In this document: in pieces, positions 50,497-56,941 of the stretch
How positions within the stretch are numbered: position 1 is the stretch's first letter
Layout of the letters: each line of letters begins with the position of its first letter
Assembly: GCA_013360585.1 (NCBI GenBank)
Contig: JABWBH010000014.1
Location: forward strand, 84,770-141,710
Length of the DNA: 56,941 nucleotides
Reading direction: 5' to 3'
DNA from: Phycisphaerae bacterium
GTDB taxonomy: Bacteria > Planctomycetota > Phycisphaerae > UBA1845
The notes under the pieces: generated by a model
Databases searched by the model: none
The model's input: the letters and a program-made list of their open reading frames with translations, nothing else
What the model was told of the DNA's origin: nothing
Translations under genes and position numbers: made by a program

Positions 50497-50612
50497 ATGT
50501 CCAAGGTAATGTCTAATTTTTTGTCCTTTATTTTGTCTAACGCAATATCCTTTACTATCAATATTTTATATCGCTTTTATCATTATCGATGTCTAATTAT
50601 TTGTCAACGTTT
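50497..50612. repeat. 12-bp iteron array upstream of the fic gene
   Basis: Plus strand: ATGTCCAAGGTA, ATGTCTAATTTT, TTGTCCTTTATT, TTGTCTAACGCA and ATATCCTTTACT run head to tail at exactly 12-base spacing (50497-50556). Two more units, ATGTCTAATTAT and TTGTCAACGTTT, follow at 50589-50612 after a 32-base AT-rich stretch. The consensus core is TGTCYWA. The fic start lies 20-26 bases to the left. Confidence 0.75.
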
Positions 50613-50737
50613 ACGCGGTGGAGTATGAACCCTGAGACGTCGCGCTCCGGAATCCAGGCGTCGATTTCGTCGCCGGTCAAAGTAGGATCGAGCCTGCTGA
50701 TCGCAACGAGAGGCGCGGGGTTCTGGAAGGAGTCATG
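50597..50737 (-). pseudogene. possible C-terminal fragment of an unidentified gene
   Basis: On the minus strand, about 47 codons ending in TAA (50599-50597) read like a real protein C-terminus: HDSFQNPAPLVAISRLDP, then LTGDEIDAWIPERDVSG and FILHRVNVDK. There is no ATG, GTG or TTG in frame; upstream the frame runs into antisense dapL and meets a stop at about 50788. It could be a remnant cut off when the fic region arrived. The family is not recognised and chance cannot be excluded. Confidence 0.3.
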
Positions 50738-50738
50738 A

Positions 50739-51911
50739 GTGAGATCGAGAACGTGGCGTGCTGAGCGGCTGGGGAAGCTTCCTCCTTATCTTTTCGTCGA
50801 GATCGACCGGGCGAAGCAGGCGGCGATCGAGGCCGGGCGGGACGTGATCGACTTCGGGGTGGGCGACCCGGACCGCCCGACGCCGAAGTTCATCGTCGAG
50901 CGGATGTGCGATGCGGTCCGCGACCCGGCGAACCACCGCTACCCGCTGGGGCGGGGCAAGCGGACGTTCCGCCGGACCGTGGCGGCGTTCTTCGAGCGGC
51001 GCTTCGGCGTCACCCTCGATCCGGAGAAGGAGGTCGGGGCTCTGCTGGGCAGCAAGGAGGGGATCGGGCATTTCGCCACGGCGATGCTCAACCCCGGCGA
51101 GGTCGCCCTCGTGCCCGACCCCGGATACCCGGTGTACATTTCCGGCGCGGTGTTCAGCGAGGCGGCGTATCACCGGATGCCGCTGCGCGTTGAGCGCGGG
51201 TTCCTGCCGGATCTTGCGGCGATTCCGGCGGATGTCCTCCGCCGGGCCAAGGTGTTGTGGCTGAACTATCCGAACAATCCGACGGCGGCGTGCGCGCCGA
51301 TGTCGTTTTTCGAGGAGGCGCTGGCGTTCGCGCGGAAACATGACCTTCTGATCGCGCAGGACGCGGCTTACAGCGAGACCTACTACGAGGATCCGCCGCC
51401 GAGCATTCTGCAACTTCCGGGCGCGAAAGAGCGCTGCATCGAGTTTCACTCCCTCTCGAAGACCTTCAACATGACGGGCTGGCGGATCGGGTTTTCGGCG
51501 GGCAACGCCGAGGCCGTCACCGCGCTGGCCGACGTGAAGAACAACCTGGATTCAGGCGTGTTCGGAGCGGTGCAGGACGCGGCGATCGCGGGTCTGGAGA
51601 ACATGCATCACCCGGAGGTCCGCGGCATCCTGGACACGTACCGGGAGCGGCGCGACGCGCTGGTGTCGGGATTGAAGGAAATCGGGTGGGAGGTGAATTA
51701 CCCGAAGGCGACGTTCTATCTGTGGGCGAAGTGTCCGAAGGGCGCGGCGTCGATGGACGCGGCGAAGCGGATCCTTGCGGAAGCGAATGTGGTGGTCATC
51801 CCGGGCATCGGGTTCGGGACGTGCGGGGAGGGCTTTGTGCGGTTTGCGCTGACGGTGGAGACGCCGCGGATCCGCGAGGCGGTGTCGCGACTCGGACGCA
51901 TCACCTGGTAG
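50739..51911 (+). CDS. dapL: LL-diaminopimelate aminotransferase
   Basis: 390 residues. N-terminal LGKLPPYLFVEIDRAKQAA and the DFGVGDPDRPTP loop are typical of DapL; the PLP site contains NYPNNPTAA, AQDAAYSE and the Schiff-base lysine in SLSKTFNMTGWRIGF near residue 243. DapL converts tetrahydrodipicolinate directly to LL-DAP in lysine and peptidoglycan synthesis, as in planctomycetes and chlamydiae. GTG 50739 follows AAGGAG by 6 bases, so it is the start even though an out-of-frame ATG sits at 50735. folK follows 13 bases after the stop, same strand. Confidence 0.92.
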   Translation: MRSRTWRAERLGKLPPYLFVEIDRAKQAAIEAGRDVIDFGVGDPDRPTPKFIVERMCDAVRDPANHRYPLGRGKRTFRRTVAAFFERRFGVTLDPEKEVGALLGSKEGIGHFATAMLNPGEVALVPDPGYPVYISGAVFSEAAYHRMPLRVERGFLPDLAAIPADVLRRAKVLWLNYPNNPTAACAPMSFFEEALAFARKHDLLIAQDAAYSETYYEDPPPSILQLPGAKERCIEFHSLSKTFNMTGWRIGFSAGNAEAVTALADVKNNLDSGVFGAVQDAAIAGLENMHHPEVRGILDTYRERRDALVSGLKEIGWEVNYPKATFYLWAKCPKGAASMDAAKRILAEANVVVIPGIGFGTCGEGFVRFALTVETPRIREAVSRLGRITW

Positions 51912-51924
51912 TCGGGTGCGGGAC

Positions 51925-52464
51925 ATGTCGCGCGAGACCGTCAAGGCGTACGTCGGACTGGGGTCGAATCTGGGCGACCGCGCCGGGATGCTGCGTCGAG
52001 CGATCGAGGGCCTGTGTGCGCTGGGCGAGCCGGGCACGCTGGTGGTCTCGTCCGTGTACGAAACCGCCCCGGTGGATGCTCCGGCAGGATCCCCGTCGTT
52101 CCTTAACGCGGTGGCGGGGGTGACGACGAAGCTTGACGCCCCGTCGCTTCGGGACGCTCTCATGCGGCTGGAGCGAGCGGCGGGCCGGCAGACCGGCGAC
52201 CGGAACGCTCCGCGAGAGCTGGATCTCGACCTGCTCTTTTTCGGCGACCGGGTTATCGAAACGGCGGAGTTGACCGTTCCGCACCCCCGGTTGCATGAGC
52301 GGCGCTTCGTTCTTGAGCCGCTGGCGGAGCTTGCGTGCGGGCTTGTGCATCCCGGGTTGAGGCGGACCGTGGGGGATTTGCGGGACAACGCCCGCACCCG
52401 CTTCCCCGGACAGGTCGTGACGCGGGTCGAGGTCTCGCTCGACCTGACGCTTTTGCGGGGCTAG
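51925..52464 (+). CDS. folK: 2-amino-4-hydroxy-6-hydroxymethyldihydropteridine pyrophosphokinase
   Basis: 179 residues. It transfers pyrophosphate from ATP to the pterin alcohol in folate synthesis. AYVGLGSNLGDR at the start, SSVYETAPV, FLNAVAGV, GDRNAPRELDLDLLFF (metal-binding DxD) and PHPRLHERRFVLEPLAEL are the family signatures. A GTG at 51916 would add three residues; ATG 51925 is preferred. It follows dapL closely and probably shares its transcript. The C-terminus is about 15 residues longer than in E. coli HPPK. Confidence 0.95.
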   Translation: MSRETVKAYVGLGSNLGDRAGMLRRAIEGLCALGEPGTLVVSSVYETAPVDAPAGSPSFLNAVAGVTTKLDAPSLRDALMRLERAAGRQTGDRNAPRELDLDLLFFGDRVIETAELTVPHPRLHERRFVLEPLAELACGLVHPGLRRTVGDLRDNARTRFPGQVVTRVEVSLDLTLLRG

Positions 52465-52541
52465 AATCCGCCGTGCCGCGGGCGGGGGAGAGGATCGCGA
52501 CGCGAAGGCTCCCGCGCCCGCCGCACGATCAGGTCGAACTC

Positions 52542-53693
52542 ATGCCAACCCGGTCCAACCAGCGTGCCAACAAGGCGCAGGGACGCCGTCTCCGATCGGT
52601 CGTGCTGCTGGTGGCGCTCGCACCGGCGTTGCCAACAAAAGGTGAAATCCGCGCTTTTCGCGGAGAGGTGCGGGCGACCGTGCAGGGACTGAGCACGGCC
52701 CCTGATGGCTCGTTCATCCTTGACGAGGAGGCCTACGACCGGACGATCTCGCCGACGCGGATCGATGCCCTCGCCGAACTGGCGACGTCGGACGCGGACG
52801 GCCGACCGCTGGCCGCCGGTCGCGCCGTGTCGATCCTGTCGGACCCGCGGGCGTCGATGTCGGGCAATCCGGGCGAGTTCGCGCTGGAGACCGGTTCTTT
52901 CTCGAACGACGCGCGGATCGCCTACCAGCTCAACGCTTCGGCGATCGAGCAGCGCGACACGCGCTTCACGCCGGCGGACTTCGCGTTCGCCGGTCCGGGT
53001 CGCATCCCGCCGGACGTGGTCAGCACCGTGTTCGTCAGCGCGGCGATCGTCTTCTGGTCCACCACGGCGGAATCCGATCTTTCGCAAACACAGGCCGAAC
53101 TGAGCGTCGTCATCCGAGACAACCGCGCCGTCGAACCCGTGCTGAGCTTCCGGCGACTTTATGTCGGGCAGGCGGACGGCGGCGTGCTCCAGATCGAAGC
53201 CGAGGACACAGGGGTCGTGGGGGCGTCCGCGACGGCGCGCATCCTCGACCTCGACGCGCTGCGGGCGAGCGACGCCGACGAAGCCGCCGCGATCGCGGAA
53301 CAGGCGGACCGGCTCGGCTTGACGACGTTCGTCGTCGTGCTCATTCCGCTTCAGTCGCTCGCGTACGAATACGACGTCGAGTTGAACCGTGATTTCGTGC
53401 TCGAGGCCGAGTTCAACCTCGCCGTCACCAGCGCGCCCACCGGAACGGGCGTCGCGGGGGTGATGGGTCGTCCGTTTGCGGGGTTGTCAGACCTGTTTGA
53501 GGCGTCCGCCGCCGAGGCGGACGGCTCGCGGATTCAGAAGTCGGTGAACTCGTTGCTGGACGCCTCCGGGGGTGACGCGGCGGGACGCCCGCCGGCGACG
53601 CCGATCGGTTGCGGTCTGCTGGGCGTTGAGACGCTGCTGGCTGCCGCGTTGACGGCGCGGCTGATGTGGCGAAGTCGCAGCGACCGTCACTGA
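52542..53693 (+). CDS. secreted hypothetical protein with Cys-containing C-terminal anchor
   Basis: 383 residues. Basic N-terminus, hydrophobic core (SVVLLVALAPALP, 19-31), then a beta-rich domain with many Asp, Ala and Ser, and a final segment GCGLLG, hydrophobic stretch, RLMWRSRSDRH. This tripartite tail resembles the one on the small protein at 31908-32255 and MYXO-CTERM-like signals, so both may use the same sorting enzyme. There is no recognisable domain in the middle. ATG 52542 is chosen because the frame upstream overlaps folK in another frame. Confidence 0.65.
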   Translation: MPTRSNQRANKAQGRRLRSVVLLVALAPALPTKGEIRAFRGEVRATVQGLSTAPDGSFILDEEAYDRTISPTRIDALAELATSDADGRPLAAGRAVSILSDPRASMSGNPGEFALETGSFSNDARIAYQLNASAIEQRDTRFTPADFAFAGPGRIPPDVVSTVFVSAAIVFWSTTAESDLSQTQAELSVVIRDNRAVEPVLSFRRLYVGQADGGVLQIEAEDTGVVGASATARILDLDALRASDADEAAAIAEQADRLGLTTFVVVLIPLQSLAYEYDVELNRDFVLEAEFNLAVTSAPTGTGVAGVMGRPFAGLSDLFEASAAEADGSRIQKSVNSLLDASGGDAAGRPPATPIGCGLLGVETLLAAALTARLMWRSRSDRH

Positions 53694-53745
53694 GACGGAT
53701 CGCTCCGCAACGACGGACCGCCCGACATCCGCGCATGACCGCCCG

Positions 53746-54927
53746 TCAGCGCGCCATCGTCGCGGATGCGACGCTGCCTGTCGTTGTGATCTGACGGGCC
53801 GCCGATTCTGAAACGTCCGGAAGCGGCAACACCCGCTGCGTGCGCGCCGATTCATAAAGCGTGAGCACCAGCGCCAGCGATCGTCGCCCTTCCTCAAGGG
53901 TCACCGGCGCGGGGCTGCCGGTGGCGGCGGCTTCGAGGAACGCACGCAGCAGCGCCCGGTGTCCGCCCTCGGGGGGCGCGAGCGCCGGCTTCCGCGTCAC
54001 CTTCGCGGCGAGCTTCTTCAGCGACCGCGCCCACTTCGGGGCCTTCTTCACCTCGGGCACGGCGGCGACCGCGCGCGAGCGGATCGCGTCCCGGGCGGCG
54101 CTGCCCGGCGCGTCGATCACCCACTCAAAGGCCTGCGCATCCGGGTCGCCGTAAACGCGGACCGCGGCGTTCTCCCCGATCACTTCGAGAATGAACTCCC
54201 GCCGCTTGGCGAACGTCGAGCAATCCACGTTCCCGACGGCGCCGCCGGCGAAGCGCACCCACCCCAGCAGCACGTCCTCCCCCTCGATCGGATGCACGAG
54301 CGTCTTCGCCACGGCGCTGACTTCCACCACGTCGCCGAGGGTGAACAACATCGCGTCCAACTGGTGGATCGCCTGGTTGATGACAACCCCGCCGCCGTCC
54401 GTCCGGAAGCTGCCGCGACCGGGCGCGGAGGTGAAGTACGTCGGGCTTTTGCGCAGGCGAACCCGCGCCGTAACCGACAGCACACGGCCGATCTCCCCCT
54501 GCTCGACGATCCAGCGCAGGCGGCGGTAGACCGGATCCAGCCGAAGCTGGAAAACGCATCCGTGGGTACGCCCCGAGTGACGGCTCGCAGCGCGGATCAG
54601 CCGGTCCGCGTCCTCCAGCGTCGTCGCCAGCGGCTTCTCGATCAGCACGTGCTTCCCGGCCTCGATGGCGTCCAGCGCCAGCGCCGCGTGCGTCCCCGCC
54701 GGCGTGCAGACGCAGACCACGTCCACATCCTTGCGGTCCAGCAGTTCGCGGTGATCCGTGAGGGCGGCGGCGAACCCGAACGTCCGCTGCGCCGCCAGCG
54801 CCCGGTCGCGGTCCAGATCGGCGATGGCGACAAGCCGGCCAAGCCCCGGTAGCGCACGACAGGCGTCAGCGTGCCTCTTGAGGATATGCCCGGCCCCGAT
54901 GATCCCGACACCTAATGCTGGCTCCAT
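53746..54927 (-). CDS. Gfo/Idh/MocA family oxidoreductase (cytosolic)
   Basis: 393 residues: NAD(P)-binding VGIIGAGHILKRHADACRAL (residues 7-26), CVCTPAGTHA, EAGKHVLIEKPLATT (catalytic Lys in EKP near 99), and the C-terminal sheet domain with GGVVINQAIHQLDAMLF, where the His is the usual active-site residue (DxGxHxxD variant). No Tat signal is visible, unlike the family member at 23129. It probably oxidises or reduces a sugar, inositol or sugar nucleotide. A ribosome-binding GGAG lies before ATG 54927. A Lys/Ala-rich loop (KKAPKWARSLKKLAAK) near 300 is an insertion relative to most members. Confidence 0.9.
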   Translation of the reverse strand: MEPALGVGIIGAGHILKRHADACRALPGLGRLVAIADLDRDRALAAQRTFGFAAALTDHRELLDRKDVDVVCVCTPAGTHAALALDAIEAGKHVLIEKPLATTLEDADRLIRAASRHSGRTHGCVFQLRLDPVYRRLRWIVEQGEIGRVLSVTARVRLRKSPTYFTSAPGRGSFRTDGGGVVINQAIHQLDAMLFTLGDVVEVSAVAKTLVHPIEGEDVLLGWVRFAGGAVGNVDCSTFAKRREFILEVIGENAAVRVYGDPDAQAFEWVIDAPGSAARDAIRSRAVAAVPEVKKAPKWARSLKKLAAKVTRKPALAPPEGGHRALLRAFLEAAATGSPAPVTLEEGRRSLALVLTLYESARTQRVLPLPDVSESAARQITTTGSVASATMAR

Positions 54928-55265
54928 GATGCTTACGCTCCGGGAGTGCTCGTGTTGACGCCATCGATGCTCGACCTCGAATCGTTCTTCTCTTGATGTC
55001 CTCGTTAGAGGGGGATAAGAGAAGCCGGGAGAAGCGAAGCCGCCTAAGTCCGCCTCATAGAATACGGGTTGCCGCGCGGGAGGCAAATCATCGAGATGGG
55101 ACGAACCAGCCCGAAAGGTGACACGCCGGTCAAGGCCGCTGCCGGCCGGGAATCTCCCGGCTAACCGACGGCGCCATCATGCTTCAGGGGCTGGTCCGCC
55201 AGGTGCGGGAAGGTCAGGACGCTGCGCGACGGCTCGGCCATGTACGCGCTATCCCGGCTGCGGCG
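54928..55265. other. intergenic region with a short hairpin
   Basis: 338 bases without a gene that I can support. GCCGGGA-ATC-TCCCGGC (55145-55161) is a perfect 7-bp hairpin with no U-tract on either strand. A TATTCT on the minus strand near 55063 could be part of a promoter for the oxidoreductase. Confidence 0.4.
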
Positions 55266-56672
55266 TCAGGTTCCGGATGAGGAGCCGTCTTTTAGCGCTG
55301 CAATCCTTTGCGCGCCTTCTTCGCGCTGCCGGGGCGTCAACATCTCCCACAATCCGTCCCGCAGGTTCTTGAACTGGCGATCGAGAGCCTGATCGGTTGC
55401 CTCTTTCATACGGGCGAGGCGATCCTGAACGGACACGGTCCTTTGCTCTAACGCCTCCCCGGTCAAGCCCTCCAGGGAGCCTTTCACGTCGCGCTCGCCT
55501 TGCGCCTGCTTGGCGAGGACGTCCATCGCCGGCTTCTGACACGCGCGAAGATGGACCCAGGCTCGTCGGCGTTGCGCTGCGTCCATCTGGTAAAGCCGGA
55601 CATAAAGCCGGACATACTCCTCCCACAGTCCAGGTTTGCGCACGGGTTCGTCCAGAACCAGAAACGCCGCCTGGCGCGACTTTCCGGGAAACGGAAAGCG
55701 ACCGTATCCCTGCGGGGTCTTGTTGTAACGGTAGATCTCGGTAGCCTCGCTTTGATCGATCGTCCCGGCGCGGATGGCGGCGCCGAACTCCGCGGGAGTC
55801 AGAAGTTTTTCTCCGTCCCAGAACTTCCCATACGGATCCTCCCCGTCGGAAACTTGAATGCCGGCCGGCAATGACAAATCTTTCAAACTCAAGGGAGGGA
55901 TGAGATCGGGATCATCCAGCACGACGCTCTCCAGCCGGACGGTATGCAAACGCCTGCCTTGCATTTTGAGGGTAGTTACGGCAGGCAACCAGCGATCTCC
56001 GAACTTCTCCAACTCGCACGTCGCCTCCCGAAACGCCGTCCCATTGTGAATGACAGCCGTGCGCACCGGATTGGGCCCGCGCAATACATCGATGGTCCAC
56101 TGGACATAGACCGAATCCGAACCCGTGGCCGAATCGAGGAACGCCTTGACCTCGCATTGGTCGCCCTTCTGAACGACGTCAAAGCGTGAAACGGATCCCT
56201 GCCGCGTCCAGAATCCCTCGATCGGCCAGGGAGCATTGTGGGAATACAATCCGAGCGTCCGGACATCCACGGTTGTCATCCGTCGGGCAGGCCCGGAGTC
56301 GCCGGGACGACCGCCCTGCACGGAGCAGGAGCCCGTATGTTCAAGAAAAAGCCACTCCATTCCGTCCTTAATCAGGATACGTTCCTCAGAGCAGGCGCCG
56401 AGCTCTCCGAGGGCCTCGGGTCGCAGGCAGCCATTCTCATCGCCGTGAATGATGGCGAGTTCGTCTCCATCAACAAACTTGCTCGTCATTCCCCATGTCT
56501 TCGTGACCGATTCGCCTCGATCATCCCAGAAATCCACCGACCATTCGATGGCGGCAAGGTCGACAGCCGCCCGGTTGTGAAGCACCTGGCGAAGTACCTC
56601 CGGCGGTTGCGGATCCTCGGTCAGGAGCGCAACGCCCGGCGTCAACAGGATCCACATCACGAAGGTCGGCAT
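55266..56672 (-). CDS. secreted hypothetical protein
   Basis: 468 residues with an N-terminal signal (FVMWILLTPGVALL, 4-17), a beta-rich central region with several Trp and Cys (residues ~35-260), and a charged, helical C-terminal third ending RLARMKEATDQALDRQ, then LTPRQREEGAQRIAAL, reminiscent of the LTxxQ helices of Spy-like periplasmic proteins. Planctomycetes have many such single-copy exported proteins of unknown function. I do not recognise a domain. GC content is a little lower than in the neighbours. No partner gene is adjacent. Confidence 0.65.
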   Translation of the reverse strand: MPTFVMWILLTPGVALLTEDPQPPEVLRQVLHNRAAVDLAAIEWSVDFWDDRGESVTKTWGMTSKFVDGDELAIIHGDENGCLRPEALGELGACSEERILIKDGMEWLFLEHTGSCSVQGGRPGDSGPARRMTTVDVRTLGLYSHNAPWPIEGFWTRQGSVSRFDVVQKGDQCEVKAFLDSATGSDSVYVQWTIDVLRGPNPVRTAVIHNGTAFREATCELEKFGDRWLPAVTTLKMQGRRLHTVRLESVVLDDPDLIPPLSLKDLSLPAGIQVSDGEDPYGKFWDGEKLLTPAEFGAAIRAGTIDQSEATEIYRYNKTPQGYGRFPFPGKSRQAAFLVLDEPVRKPGLWEEYVRLYVRLYQMDAAQRRRAWVHLRACQKPAMDVLAKQAQGERDVKGSLEGLTGEALEQRTVSVQDRLARMKEATDQALDRQFKNLRDGLWEMLTPRQREEGAQRIAALKDGSSSGT

Positions 56673-56876
56673 AACGGTCTCCTCGCCACAACAAGAGCCA
56701 TGCGGAGCCCTTGGGCGTCTATGGCCAATACCCTATTCGAGTCAGACAGGATCCCCACATGAATCCCAAGGGTCAATGGCAACCCATCCCTCTGTATAAC
56801 CGTATTCGCCTGCCCACGGATTCTTCACGCAAACAGGCGTCACTAGGCCCAAATCAAGCGTTAAATAGTGCCAGGT

Positions 56877-56903
56877 TGCCACGTGGGTGTCACCGGTGTG
56901 GCA
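56877..56903. repeat. imperfect inverted repeat near the right edge
   Basis: TGCCAC (56877-56882) pairs with GTGGCA (56898-56903), and an inner GGTG/CACC pair continues the stem with two wobbles and one mismatch. It lies in a ~270-base gene-free end of the window, where nothing else is recognisable. It may be a dispersed REP-like element or the end of a terminator. Confidence 0.4.
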
Positions 56904-56941
56904 GCGCGCAGATGGAGCGCGGCGGCCGGGCGGTCGCGTGA

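Noticed and set aside
1-56941. CRISPR array, tRNA, rRNA, insertion sequence or prophage
   Set aside because: No array of spaced identical repeats, no cloverleaf or rRNA-like sequence, and no transposase, integrase or phage gene was found by reading the window; a tRNA scan was not run.

Overview
The window is high-GC DNA with tightly packed genes on both strands. It fits a planctomycete, probably Phycisphaerae-like. The pointers are a short zinc-ribbon peptide of the CxxC-YDLxGLP-CxxCG type common in that phylum, several secreted PQQ/NHL-type propellers, a Tat-exported Gfo/Idh/MocA oxidoreductase, GH38- and GH78-type glycosidases, an LL-diaminopimelate aminotransferase, and proteins ending in Cys-Gly/hydrophobic/basic tails. 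This placement is inferred from gene content; no rRNA or other phylogenetic marker was analysed.

Layout. 1-3.5 kb: a NapC/NirT-type multihaem cytochrome cut by the left edge, a small 30-bp tandem repeat, glyA and trpF. 3.5-6.4 kb: a GH38-like glycosidase, a PGPGW membrane protein and a decayed copy of the glycosidase 5' end. 6.6-12.6 kb: a secreted repeat propeller, an ECF sigma/anti-sigma pair, TerC, an EamA/SMR-type transporter and a secreted zinc metalloprotease. 12.8-28.2 kb: a PutA-like protein whose aldehyde dehydrogenase half looks catalytically dead, AddA, a coiled-coil hypothetical, HMG-CoA lyase, a PQQ-type propeller, a Tat-exported oxidoreductase, a PIG-L deacetylase, phosphatidylserine synthase and an RDD protein. 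29-32.3 kb: a globin-coupled histidine kinase with an NtrC-type sigma-54 activator, and two small membrane-associated proteins. 32.4-35.8 kb: a marR-kamA-aminotransferase operon with a sharp promoter/operator. 36-37.3 kb: a universal stress protein and a membrane-anchored peroxiredoxin-like gene interrupted by an in-frame TGA exactly at the expected catalytic cysteine. 37.3-44.2 kb: an FHA protein and four overlapping or adjacent signalling genes (multi-PAS kinase, Rcp-type receiver, receiver-kinase, NarL-type regulator). 44.5-56.9 kb: an alpha-L-rhamnosidase, a split zinc-ribbon/membrane protein with a 7-bp tandem repeat at the junction, frr, a Fic AMP-transferase behind a 12-bp iteron array, dapL, folK, a secreted protein with a C-terminal anchor, a second Gfo/Idh/MocA oxidoreductase and a secreted hypothetical.

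How the genes work together. Housekeeping genes (glyA, trpF, frr, dapL, folK, addA, pssA) are mixed with an extracytoplasmic glycan and protein degradation repertoire and with unusually dense two-component signalling. The most striking candidate is the predicted selenoprotein at 36479-37276: UGA at the position of the first Cys of the CxxC site, an open frame on both sides, and a bacterial SECIS-like hairpin downstream. Other points to follow are the pseudo-enzyme half of PutA, the palindrome sitting exactly between perfect -35 and -10 boxes of marR, the Fic iterons, and several genes whose -10 box lies only 6-11 bases before the start codon, which suggests leaderless mRNAs.
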